This document shows, piece after piece, positions 34,121 through 42,399 of a stretch of DNA of 64,000 bases; position 1 is the stretch's first letter, and each line of letters begins with the position of its first letter. The stretch is from contig CAWJYU010000004.1 in the NCBI GenBank assembly GCA_963847235.1, positions 124,001 through 188,000 of the forward strand, written 5' to 3'. A program made the position numbers and the translations under genes. The stretch comes from JACDAN01 sp963847235 (GTDB lineage: Bacteria > Actinomycetota > Thermoleophilia > Gaiellales > Gaiellaceae). The notes beneath the pieces are model-generated. The model was not told where the DNA came from, made no database searches, and worked only from the letters and a program-made list of their open reading frames with translations.

Positions 34121-36286
34121 ATGGCATCGAGCGAGGGCCTCGTCGGGCTGCCGTCCGAAGAGGCAACGAAGGAACTCACGCTCCAGTGGCGGCGCTTGAT
34201 CCGGACCGCCACCGCCGTCGCCGTCCTCACCAGCCCGGTCGTCTACTTCTTCTTCCGCGAGGAGGTCGGCATCAGCCGGTGGTACTCGCTCTTCTGGACG
34301 TTCATCGCGGTGATCGCGTTCCGCGGCCTGATGGACATCATCGTCCGTCGCTTCATCCCGTGGCCCAGCCTCTTCGGAAGCGACGAGCCCGCGGCGCGCG
34401 AGGACGACGTGGTCAATCGGCGCCGGGCCTGGTACTGGGGCAAGCGGTATCGGCTGGTCGTCTGGATCGTCGGGATCATCACGTTCTTCTGGATCATCCG
34501 GCTGCTGATCCCCGGCGGCGACACGAGCTGGATCTCGACGATCACCGACCCGTGGGAGGCGCTGCAGCCAATTCTCACGAACCCGTCGATGCTGCTCTAC
34601 GCGATCATCTTCCCGCTCTTCTTCATCATGAACTTCGTCATCTTGCTCGGCCCGATGATGCTGATGGGGATCACCCAGATGCAGGGCTTCGAGCCCGGCG
34701 ACGCGGAGTGGGGCGTCAAGCTGGACGACGTTCGGGGCCAGGCCGAGGCGAAGGAAGAGGTGCGCCGGGTCGTCTCCATCTGGCAGTCCGGCGAGGCGTT
34801 CGAGGCGGCCGGCGGAAAGCGCGAGCGCGGGCTGCTGTTCCTGGGTGCTCCCGGAACAGGGAAAACCATGCTTTCAAAAGCTATCGCTACAGGTTTCAAC
34901 TGTCCATTCGTATCCATGCCCGGCTCCGGCTTCGCCCAGACCTTCATGGGCATGGACGTGATCATCGTCCGCTACCTCGCGTGGAAGGCGAAGAAGCTCG
35001 CCCGGAAGTGGGGCGGACAGTGCATCGTCTTCATCGACGAGATCGACGCCGTCGGCCGGCGGCGGTCGGCGCTCGGCGACGGCGGGATGGGCGGCTTCGC
35101 GACGCCGATGCCGTCGACCTTCGAGGACTTCGCGTTCCACGGCCGGAACGGCTCGCTCACCTCCACCGGCGACCTCGTGCTCGAGACCCGCGCCTGGCGC
35201 GAGAAGCTCTTCGCCAATCGCATGCCTGAGCGACGCCCGAGCGCATTCGGCCGGGTCAGCGCCATCGTCAACCAGGCGTTTCCCGGGGCGATGATGGGCG
35301 GTCAGGGCCAGCTGGCCCTGAACCAGCTGCTCGTCGTCATGGACGGGATCGACAACCCGCCGTTCACGAAGAGGTTCTTCACCAACAGGATCAACACGTT
35401 CCTCGACGCGACGTACATCGTCCCGCGCCGCGTCCGCGGCCGGTCTCTCCGGATGCCGCCGCCGCGCCCGCGCACCGAGCAGATCTACTTCATCGGCGCC
35501 ACGAACGTGCCGCTCGAAGCGCTCGACCCGGCCCTCACCCGGCCGGGCCGCATGGGCCGCTACGTGTGGCTGCGCACGCCGACGAAGAAGGACCGGCTCG
35601 ACATCTTCGACCTCTACCTCAACAAGGTCTCGCACGACCCCGAGCTCGACTCGGAGAGGCGCCGCGACGAGATCGCACGGATCACGAACGGGTACTCGCC
35701 GGCGATGATCGAGCAGGTCTGCTCGATGGCCTTGACCTACGCCCACCACGAGGGCAAGCCGCGCTTCGGCTGGGAGGAGATCGTCGAGGCAATGACGACG
35801 ATCGAGTCGGGCATGGCGATCAACATCGAGTACATCCCGGAGGAGACGCGGGCGATCGCCGTCCACGAAGCGGGACACGCCGTCGCCGGCCATGCGTACA
35901 TGAAGGGCGCCGAGTCCACCCGTCTCTCGATCCGCCGCCGCGGCGAGGCGCTGGGCCACCATCAGGCCCTCGAGAAGGAGGAGCGGTTCAGCTCGTGGCG
36001 CAGCGAGGAGCTCGCGCGCCTGATCTGGACACTCGGCGCGATGGCTGCGGAACGGGTCTTCTACGGCGAGAACTCGACCGGCGTCGGCGGCGACGTCCAG
36101 AGCGCCACCGCGCGCTCGGCCTGGATGGTCGGCGCCTGCGCGATGGCTCCCGAGCGGATCGAGTTCGCCGACGGCTTCAAGCCTCCGAAGGACAAGACCG
36201 AGGACGACGTCCGTGAGGAGATCGCCAAGAAGTACCAGAAGATCGGCGACCAGATCATGAACCGGTCCGGAAACGGGCCACGGTGA
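34121..36286 (+). CDS. FtsH-like membrane AAA+ zinc metalloprotease, divergent, C-terminal helix in a second frame
   Basis: Protein of 721 aa with four predicted TM helices (about residues 28-46, 54-75, 110-132, 155-185), an AAA+ domain with Walker A GAPGTGKT (242-249) and Walker B IVFIDEID (302-309), and an M41-type peptidase motif HEAGH (582-586). Compared with FtsH there are long insertions after Walker B (about 75 residues, LGDGGMGGFATPMPSTFEDF onward) and before the second region of homology (about 45 residues). It probably degrades membrane and regulatory proteins. The frame stops at 36286, but the next frame continues FtsH-type sequence to 36530, so one extra base near 36275 likely truncates it. 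A low-GC patch covers Walker A (34844-34913). Confidence 0.88.
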   Translation: MASSEGLVGLPSEEATKELTLQWRRLIRTATAVAVLTSPVVYFFFREEVGISRWYSLFWTFIAVIAFRGLMDIIVRRFIPWPSLFGSDEPAAREDDVVNRRRAWYWGKRYRLVVWIVGIITFFWIIRLLIPGGDTSWISTITDPWEALQPILTNPSMLLYAIIFPLFFIMNFVILLGPMMLMGITQMQGFEPGDAEWGVKLDDVRGQAEAKEEVRRVVSIWQSGEAFEAAGGKRERGLLFLGAPGTGKTMLSKAIATGFNCPFVSMPGSGFAQTFMGMDVIIVRYLAWKAKKLARKWGGQCIVFIDEIDAVGRRRSALGDGGMGGFATPMPSTFEDFAFHGRNGSLTSTGDLVLETRAWREKLFANRMPERRPSAFGRVSAIVNQAFPGAMMGGQGQLALNQLLVVMDGIDNPPFTKRFFTNRINTFLDATYIVPRRVRGRSLRMPPPRPRTEQIYFIGATNVPLEALDPALTRPGRMGRYVWLRTPTKKDRLDIFDLYLNKVSHDPELDSERRRDEIARITNGYSPAMIEQVCSMALTYAHHEGKPRFGWEEIVEAMTTIESGMAINIEYIPEETRAIAVHEAGHAVAGHAYMKGAESTRLSIRRRGEALGHHQALEKEERFSSWRSEELARLIWTLGAMAAERVFYGENSTGVGGDVQSATARSAWMVGACAMAPERIEFADGFKPPKDKTEDDVREEIAKKYQKIGDQIMNRSGNGPR

Positions 36287-36326
36287 CCCGCTGGCCGGCG
36301 TTCTCGGCGATCCGACGAAGCGCGCG

Positions 36327-36530
36327 ATGGCCTCCCAGCTCCTCGGACAGGCCTATGTGGCCGCGCACCAGCTGATCGAGCACAACCGCGACGGGGTCGC
36401 CAGGGTGGCCGACACCCTCGTCGAGCGCCGCGAGCTGCACGGCGACGAGATCCTCAACCTGCTCGAATCGGTCAACCTCGAAATACCCGCTGCCGATCCT
36501 CTCGAGGACGAGTCATGGCCGAAGCTGTAG
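36327..36530 (+). CDS. C-terminal helical end of the FtsH-like protease, in a shifted frame
   Basis: An open frame encoding GDPTKRAMASQLLGQAYVAA then LIEHNRDGVARVADTLVERRELHGDEI, which matches the conserved C-terminal helices of M41 proteases (where the tail normally reads like LAEALLEKETL...EI). It joins the preceding gene if one base is skipped near 36275-36278. A separate 67-aa gene is possible, but the family match makes a split protease the better reading. Confidence 0.6.
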   Translation: MASQLLGQAYVAAHQLIEHNRDGVARVADTLVERRELHGDEILNLLESVNLEIPAADPLEDESWPKL

Positions 36531-37348
36531 TTCCCGAGCCCTCACGAGAGCAGGCCTCGCCGGCGGAAGAGGCGCTGCCGCGTTTCGAACGACAGAAGGC
36601 GGTTCACGGCGGGCGCTTCATGGTCGGCTATGCGGTGATCGTCGTGATGGTCCTCGCGGCGCTGCTGACGCTGGGCTTCATGTCCCGGGACGGCTCGAGC
36701 TCCACGACCGCGGCCGGCGGCCTGACGACCGAGGAGGGCGGCTTCCAGCGGGCGCGCGAGATCGCGACCGAGATCGCTCGCCAGTACCGCGGCGCGAACG
36801 GCGAGCAGCTCGTCGCCGTCACCGCGCAGACCGGTGAGGTCTCCGGCCTCCCCCTCCAGTACATCGCGCTCCGACACGGCCGCAACAGGCAGCTCACGCA
36901 GGGCGACGTCTCGGTCGTCCAGCCGGGCGAGACCGCGCTGTTCAGCTTCTGCGGCCTCGCGGGCGACCAGAACTGCGCGCTGCCGGGCCAGCCCACGCCG
37001 CAGCGACTGATGCTGCTGCGCCGCGAGGCGGTCGAGCTGTCGTACTACACCTTCAAGCTCCTGCCCGAGATCCAGACGGTCGTCTCCCTGCTGCCGCCCG
37101 TGCCGCGCGGCGAGGGCCAGCCGCCGCAGACATTCGCCGTGTACTTCCAGCGTAGGCACATGGAGGGCCTCCTCGGCAGCAACTTCACCAGGGCCCTTCC
37201 GGAGAAGCCGCCGTTCGCCGACGGCGACCTGAGCCCCGGCGAGGCCGACACGATCAACCGGCTGACGGAGACCCGGCTCTTCACCTCGTCGTTCGAGCAG
37301 CTGCCGACGCAGGGCGTCATGCTCAGCCTCTCACCGCCGAGCGCCTGA
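36515..37348 (+). CDS. Single-TM membrane protein downstream of the FtsH-like protease
   Basis: Protein of 277 aa with a cytosolic N-terminus, one TM helix (about residues 36-56, MVGYAVIVVMVLAALLTLGF) and a large extracytoplasmic domain. Residues 70-270 show conserved-looking segments (FQRAREIATEIARQYR, SLLPPVPRGEGQ, PQTFAVYFQRRHMEGLLG). Its start overlaps the protease end by 16 bp, indicating one operon and possibly an FtsH partner (inference, in the manner of HflK/HflC association, though not homologous to them). Family not recognised. Confidence 0.75.
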   Translation: MAEAVVPEPSREQASPAEEALPRFERQKAVHGGRFMVGYAVIVVMVLAALLTLGFMSRDGSSSTTAAGGLTTEEGGFQRAREIATEIARQYRGANGEQLVAVTAQTGEVSGLPLQYIALRHGRNRQLTQGDVSVVQPGETALFSFCGLAGDQNCALPGQPTPQRLMLLRREAVELSYYTFKLLPEIQTVVSLLPPVPRGEGQPPQTFAVYFQRRHMEGLLGSNFTRALPEKPPFADGDLSPGEADTINRLTETRLFTSSFEQLPTQGVMLSLSPPSA

Positions 37349-37380
37349 GCGACCGGGCGAAGACGTCCGTTCGGGGGATC

Positions 37381-38206
37381 GTGTGCGCGCTCTGCGCGCT
37401 CGGCGCTGCTGCCGGCGGCAGGGCAGGCACAGGGCCCGCCGGCCGACGTCGACGCGATCGTCGCGATCGGCGACTTCGGGGTCGGCGGTGAAACCCAGCG
37501 GAGACTCGGGGAGGTGGTCCGGCGGTTCCGCGCGCGGAACGGCGCCGACCTCCTGGTCACGCTCGGCGACAACGACTACACCGAGAGCCCCACGGGCTTC
37601 CGCAGCAACTGGGAGTCGAGCTTCGGCTGGGCGCGCGGCTCGGGCATGAGGGTCGCCGGCGTGCTCGGCAATCACGACGTGCGCGTGGATCAGGGGCGCT
37701 ACCAGTACCGCACGCTCGGGATGGCCGGCCGGTACTACCGGCTCCGGCGCCGGAACGTCGAGCTCTTCTTCCTGGACTCGAACCGGATCGACGGCGGGCA
37801 GACCACCTGGCTCGCCCGGTCGCTCGCTCGCTCGACTGCCCGCTGGAAGCTCGCGGTCTTCCACCACCCGGCCTTCACGTGCGGCGCGTATGGCTCGCAC
37901 CGAGCCGTCGTCCGCCGGTGGGTGCCGCTCTTCGAGCGCCACGGCGTCCGGCTCGTTCTCTCGGGACACGACCACAACTACCAGCGGTTCGCGCCGAGGC
38001 GAGGCGTGCGCTACGTCGTGCACGGAGGCGGAGGGGCGAAGCGGTACGAGCTCCAGTCCTGTCCCGCGGGCTACCCGCGCCGCCTGCGCGGCCGGGCCGA
38101 GAACGGCTTCGTCTATCTGGTCGTGCGGCCGAACCGGCTCGACGGCTGGTCGGTCGACCTCCGGGGCCGCAGGACCGACCACTTCACGTTTCGTGCAGAC
38201 GGCTAG
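37381..38206 (+). CDS. Secreted metallophosphoesterase, N-terminus frame-altered
   Basis: The metallophosphoesterase blocks are complete from about base 37450: VAIGDFGVGG, TLGDNDYTESP, VLGNHDVR, VFHHPAFTCGAYGSH and SGHDHNYQRF. This is the purple-acid-phosphatase-like secreted type. The upstream sequence needs one extra base near 37402 to read as a signal peptide (ALCALGALLPAAGQA); without it the frame has no start before GTG 37514. The product is about 270 aa and hydrolyses phosphoesters outside the cell. It is likely co-transcribed with the membrane protein upstream. Confidence 0.75.
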
Positions 38207-38217
38207 CATCTGAGTTG

Positions 38218-39102
38218 ATGGCCGAGCTCGGAACCATGCGCGTCAAGGGTGGACTCGCCGAGATGCTCAAGGGCGGCGTGATCATGGACGTCACGACTGC
38301 CGAGCAGGCGGTCATCGCCGAGGACGCCGGAGCGGTCGCCGTGATGGCGCTGGAGCGCGTCCCGGCCGACATCCGCGCGCAGGGCGGCGTCGCGCGCATG
38401 GCCGACCCGGACAAGATCACCGAGATCCAGGAAGCCGTGACGATCCCGGTCATGGCGAAGGCGCGCATCGGGCACTTCGTCGAGGCGCAGGTCCTCGAGG
38501 CGCTCGAGGTCGACTACATCGACGAGAGCGAGGTCTTGACGCCCGCCGACAACGCGCACCACATCGACAAGTGGAAGTTCACCGTCCCGTTCGTCTGCGG
38601 CTGCACGAACCTCGGCGAGGCGCTGCGCAGGATCTCCGAGGGAGCCGCGATGATCCGGACGAAGGGCGAGGCCGGAACCGGCGACGTCTCGAACGCGTTC
38701 ACGCACATGCGCGCCGTCGTCGGCGCCATTCGCCGCTTGACCGCGCTGTCGCCGGAGGAGCTCTACACGGAAGCGAAGAACCTCCAGGCGCCGTACGAGC
38801 TCGTCAATTGGGTGGCGCAGCACGGTCGGCTGCCCGTGGTGATGTTCACGGCCGGCGGGATCGCGACCCCTGCGGACGCGGCCGCCTGCATGCAGCTCGG
38901 CGCGGACGGCGTCTTCGTCGGCTCCGGGATCTTCAAGTCCGGCGACCCGCTGCCACGCGCGAAGGCGATCGTCGAGGCGACGACGCACTTCAACGACGCG
39001 GAGATCATCGCTCGTGTTTCGGGCGGCCTCGGCGACGCGATGAGCGGGCTGTCCACCGCGTCGCTCGCGCCCGAAGAGCTGCTCGAGACGCGCGGCTGGT
39101 AG
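38218..39102 (+). CDS. pdxS: PdxS, pyridoxal 5'-phosphate synthase lyase subunit
   Basis: Protein of 294 aa with the very conserved PdxS sequence: VKGGLAEMLKGGVIMDVT, AVMALERVPADIRAQGGVARM, MAKARIGHF (catalytic lysine region), RTKGEAGTGDVSNA and FTAGGIATPADAA. PdxS makes PLP from ribose 5-phosphate, glyceraldehyde 3-phosphate and ammonia delivered by PdxT. ATG 38218 is the first start before the conserved sequence. pdxT lies 0.9 kb downstream, separated by a lipoprotein gene. Confidence 0.97.
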   Translation: MAELGTMRVKGGLAEMLKGGVIMDVTTAEQAVIAEDAGAVAVMALERVPADIRAQGGVARMADPDKITEIQEAVTIPVMAKARIGHFVEAQVLEALEVDYIDESEVLTPADNAHHIDKWKFTVPFVCGCTNLGEALRRISEGAAMIRTKGEAGTGDVSNAFTHMRAVVGAIRRLTALSPEELYTEAKNLQAPYELVNWVAQHGRLPVVMFTAGGIATPADAAACMQLGADGVFVGSGIFKSGDPLPRAKAIVEATTHFNDAEIIARVSGGLGDAMSGLSTASLAPEELLETRGW

Positions 39103-39143
39103 CACGAACGAGGATCGTCTACCGGCGGACTAGAGTCTGCTTC

Positions 39144-40022
39144 GTGCTCGCTCGGACTGCGGCCCTCGCATGCATTGCGCTTTTCCTCGCCGGCTGCGGA
39201 GGCAGCGAGTCGGCGTCGCAGGTCGCCGAGCTGGGCGCCTACGACGCGAAGAAGCCGCTGCGAACGAAGGTCGAGGCGGAGAACACTGGCTCGACCGACA
39301 TCACCTTCCAGAGCCCGCGTGGGGGTGACGTCGAGGCGACGATCGTCCTCCCGCCGAACGCCGAGAAGGGGAAGCGCTACCCGGTCGCCGTGTACACCCA
39401 TCCGCACCGCTACACCCGCGCGCTCTACTACCGCGAGGCGTTCGACCTGGCGGAGCGCGGAGTCGCCGTGCTGCTCGTCAACGGCGCCATGTCCCGGCAG
39501 GACCTCGCCCAGGCCGACCTGCTGGATCCTGTGTACGCGGGTGACGCATTTCGGTCGTACGTCCGCCACGACCTCGTCGATCTCCGCCGCGCGCTCGATT
39601 ACCTCGAGACGAGAGACGACATCGACGACCGGGTCGCCGTCGTGGGCCAGGAGTACGGGGCCCTCCCGGCCGGCGGTCTCGCGGCCGTGGACGACCGCGT
39701 CGACGCACTCGTCCTCGCGACGGTCCCTGCCGAGCCGAGCAGGTACTGGGCAAAGGAGCTCGTCCCGCAGGAGACCTTCGAGAGCTTTCACGAGCTCATC
39801 CGGGACTTCGACCCGATCCGCCTGCTGGGCTCGTTCGACGGGGACGTCCTGATCCAGAATCCGCGGCGGGACGACGACTGGCCGCTCGAGGAGTACGAGC
39901 GCCTGGCCGAGGACGCCGACGGCGCCGAGGTCAAGTGGTACCCCGACTACGGGCACAACATGGGCCCGGACGCGGACACCTACCGGCAGGAGTGGCTCGC
40001 CCGGACGCTGACGGAGCGGTGA
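39144..40022 (+). CDS. Alpha/beta-hydrolase-like lipoprotein lacking the usual nucleophile serine
   Basis: Protein of 292 aa with a lipobox signal (IALFLAGCGG) and an alpha/beta-hydrolase-like body: RYPVAVYTHPHRY, FDLAERGVAVLLVNG, DDIDDRVAVVGQEYGALPAGG, and PDYGHNMGPDA near the end (candidate catalytic His). The nucleophile elbow reads G-Q-E-Y-G rather than GxSxG, so the typical serine is replaced by glutamate. It may be non-catalytic or use another mechanism. It sits inside the pdxS-pdxT interval. Role unknown. Confidence 0.75.
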   Translation: MLARTAALACIALFLAGCGGSESASQVAELGAYDAKKPLRTKVEAENTGSTDITFQSPRGGDVEATIVLPPNAEKGKRYPVAVYTHPHRYTRALYYREAFDLAERGVAVLLVNGAMSRQDLAQADLLDPVYAGDAFRSYVRHDLVDLRRALDYLETRDDIDDRVAVVGQEYGALPAGGLAAVDDRVDALVLATVPAEPSRYWAKELVPQETFESFHELIRDFDPIRLLGSFDGDVLIQNPRRDDDWPLEEYERLAEDADGAEVKWYPDYGHNMGPDADTYRQEWLARTLTER

Positions 40023-40036
40023 GTACGATTTCCCCG

Positions 40037-40601
40037 ATGCGCATCGGGGTGCTGGCAATCCAGGGCGACTTCCGGGAGCACGCGGCCGTGCTGCGGCGAG
40101 CTGGGCGCGGAGCCCGTCGAGGTTCGGAAGCCGGACGAGCTCGAGGGCCTCGACGGCCTGGTGATCCCGGGCGGCGAGTCGACCGCGATCATGCGCCTCG
40201 CGAGGATCTACGGGCTGGAGGAGGCGCTCCGGAGCTTCGAGCGGCCGGTGTTCGGCACCTGCGCGGGGATGATCCTCCTCGACCGCGACCACCTGGGCCT
40301 GATGGACCTCTCGGTCAAGCGCAACGCCTACGGTCGGCAGGTCTCGAGCTTCGAGGCCGATCTCGACGTCGCGGGTGAGGAGGAGCCGGTGCGCGGGGTG
40401 TTCATCCGCGCACCGCGCGTGGCAGCCACGGGGCCGGGAGTCGAGGTGCTGGCGGAGCTCGACGGCGAGCCGGTCCTGCTCCGGGAGGGGCGGTTCCTCG
40501 TCGCCTCGTTCCACCCGGAGCTGACCGACGACCCGCGAGTGCACGAGCTGTTCCTCGAGATGGTCCGGGAGGAGGTGTCCGCCGGTGTCCGGTCACTCTA
40601 A
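40037..40601 (+). CDS. pdxT: PdxT, pyridoxal 5'-phosphate synthase glutaminase subunit, frame-interrupted
   Basis: ATG 40037 starts MRIGVLAIQGDFREHAAVL, the PdxT N-terminus. At 40097 one extra C breaks the frame; from 40098 the sequence continues ELGAEPVEVRKPDEL, then VIPGGESTAIMR, RPVFGTCAGMILL (nucleophile Cys) and FHPELTDD in the next frame to 40601. PdxT hydrolyses glutamine and channels ammonia to PdxS. Because pdxS and the rest of pdxT look fully functional, the single-base insertion is most likely a sequencing error rather than gene loss. It overlaps the yebC start by 17 bp. Confidence 0.85.
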
Positions 40602-41337
40602 GTGGGCGTCGATCAAACGGAAGAAGGGCGCCACCGACGCGAAGCGGGGCCAGCTCTTCTCGAAGCTGGCGCGGGCGATCATCGTCGCGGCTCGGGAGGG
40701 AGGGCCCGATCCCGCCGGCAATCTCGCGCTCCAGAACGCGATCGAGAAGGCGAGGGAAGCCTCGATGCCCAAGGACAACATCGAGCGCGCGATCGCGCGG
40801 GGCGCCGGTCCCGCCGGCGACGGCGCCTCGTACGAAACGGTCACGTACGAGGGCTACGGGCCGTCCGGGATCGCCGTCTACGTCGAGGCGGTGACCGACA
40901 ACCGCAACCGCACCGCGGCCGATGTACGGCACATCTTCACGAAGAGCGAGGGCAGCCTCGGCGAGTCCGGATCGGTCGCCTGGCTGTTCGAGCGGCGCGC
41001 TGTGGTGCTGGTCGACGGGAGCGCCGACGAGGACGAGCTCATACTCGCGGCTGCCGAGGGAGGCGCCGACGACGTCGAGCGCGAGGGCGACAGCTGGCGA
41101 GTGGTCGCAGCACCGGAGACGCTCACAAGCGTTCGTGAGGCGATCGAGGCGGCGGGAATGACGGTGGAGTCGGCCGACCTCACGATGGTGCCGAAGACAA
41201 CGGTCGAGGTTGACGACGAATCCGCCGCGAAGAAGGTCCTGCGGCTGATGGACGCCCTGGAGGACAACGACGACGTCCAGGACGTCTACGCCAACTTCGA
41301 CATCCCGGAGCGGATGCTCGAAGTCGTCGCGACCTAG
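40585..41337 (+). CDS. YebC/PmpR-family protein (TACO1-like translation or transcription regulator)
   Basis: Protein of 250 aa with the YebC signature MSGHSKWASIKRKKGATDAKRGQLFSKL at the N-terminus, GNLALQNAIEKAREASMPKDNIERAI and YEGYGPSGIAVYVE. Family members are described as DNA-binding regulators and, more recently, as ribosome-associated factors helping polyproline translation. GTG 40585 is inside the end of pdxT, and the gene stands in the typical order before ruvC. Its TAG stop is made by the palindromic repeat that follows. Confidence 0.95.
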   Translation: MSGHSKWASIKRKKGATDAKRGQLFSKLARAIIVAAREGGPDPAGNLALQNAIEKAREASMPKDNIERAIARGAGPAGDGASYETVTYEGYGPSGIAVYVEAVTDNRNRTAADVRHIFTKSEGSLGESGSVAWLFERRAVVLVDGSADEDELILAAAEGGADDVEREGDSWRVVAAPETLTSVREAIEAAGMTVESADLTMVPKTTVEVDDESAAKKVLRLMDALEDNDDVQDVYANFDIPERMLEVVAT

Positions 41338-41503
41338 GGAGGGTTTGGCGAAACACCGGCTGTGTCGCCAGGCCGCGCTGCTCGCCCCCAGGACTGCGTC
41401 CTCAGTCACGTCCGTATCGCAAGGATACGAACGCTCCCTGCGTCCTTGCCTGGGAACGAGCATCGCACCCTGGCAACGAGCGCTGTTCCGCCAAACCCTC
41501 CTA
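41335..41503. repeat. Long imperfect palindrome with CTAG ends, copy 2 (inverted relative to copy 1)
   Basis: A 169-bp palindromic element that is the near-identical reverse complement of 28627-28795. It occupies exactly the gap between yebC (ending TAG at 41337) and the leftward gene ending at 41501, and again both stop codons come from its ends. Differences between copies at the apex (for example CTTGCGATACG versus GAATGAGATACG) keep the apical stem able to pair. Confidence 0.85.
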
Positions 41504-42388
41504 GCCGCCCGCGCGGATCCGGACGACGCTGCTGGTCGCCGAGAAGCGCGAGCCGAGCTGCGCGCGAGCCCGGTAGCTCCCGGGCGCAACTCTGAAGGTG
41601 TACCCCCCGATCCGCGTAGAGCGTACGGTGGCGACGCGCGTCCACCGGCTGCCGCTGCGGCGTTCCAGCGCCACGGGGATCCCGGCGACGGGGTGGCGGG
41701 CGAAGTCCAGCGCGAACCCGGAGACCAGGCGGCCTCCGCGTCGGGAGCGGATCGAGACCAGCGAGGGCGGCAGGTTCCCTTCGAGCCGGACGCGGGACAT
41801 CGCGACGAGCGCCTGGCCGCGGTTCCAGCTCGACGCCAGGATCGAGCCGTTGACGTAGAAGTCGTTCGACTCCGGCTTGGTGAGGAGGAAGCGGACGTAG
41901 GCGTGGACGTCGCGGCTGAGCGGGAAGGCGACCACGAGCTCGCTCGGCGCGGACTGCCGAACGACCTGGAGGACGAAGAAGCCGGGGATGTCTCCGACGA
42001 CGCGGCCGCCGACGACGTGCGGGATCGAGGCGCCGGCGCGCTGGTCCTCCTGCCAGTCGCGGGTCAGGTTCGCGAGCGCGATCCGCTCGGTGTCCAGCCG
42101 GCGGGTGTCGTAGCCGACCTCCCAGTCGATGGAGGCGTTGCCCCAGGGGCTCGGCGAGCCGAGCGGGGCGTATCCCGGCCCCACCCAGCTGCCGCGTCCT
42201 CCGGAGAGAGACGCCCGCGAGTAGGCGTTGGGCGAGCCGACGACGAGGAACAGCCCCGTCGGGACGCTCGCAACGGGCGGATTCGGCGCGACGCGGACAC
42301 GGTCGATGCTCTGGCCTGTCGCCAGCTGGGCGACCGAGAGCGCCACAACGACTCCGGCCGCGACGGATGCGAACGCGGCCCACCGCAC
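41501..42388 (-). CDS. Secreted protein with IPT/DOMON-like beta domain, function unknown
   Basis: Protein of about 295 aa from GTG 42388. It begins with a signal-anchor (AAFASVAAGVVVALSVAQLATG) and continues as a beta-rich extracellular protein: VPTGLFLVVGSPNAYSR, GNASIDWEVGYDTRRLDTER, and a C-terminal Ig-like segment (LVSIRSRRGG, VALERRSGSRWTRVATV, YTFRVAPGSYRAR). Upstream in-frame sequence is Pro/Arg-rich and antisense to the cupredoxin protein, so the GTG is preferred. It follows the cupredoxin gene by 11 bp. Domain name is tentative. Confidence 0.6.
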   Translation of the reverse strand: MRWAAFASVAAGVVVALSVAQLATGQSIDRVRVAPNPPVASVPTGLFLVVGSPNAYSRASLSGGRGSWVGPGYAPLGSPSPWGNASIDWEVGYDTRRLDTERIALANLTRDWQEDQRAGASIPHVVGGRVVGDIPGFFVLQVVRQSAPSELVVAFPLSRDVHAYVRFLLTKPESNDFYVNGSILASSWNRGQALVAMSRVRLEGNLPPSLVSIRSRRGGRLVSGFALDFARHPVAGIPVALERRSGSRWTRVATVRSTRIGGYTFRVAPGSYRARAQLGSRFSATSSVVRIRAGG

Positions 42389-42399
42389 GGCGGAAGAGG

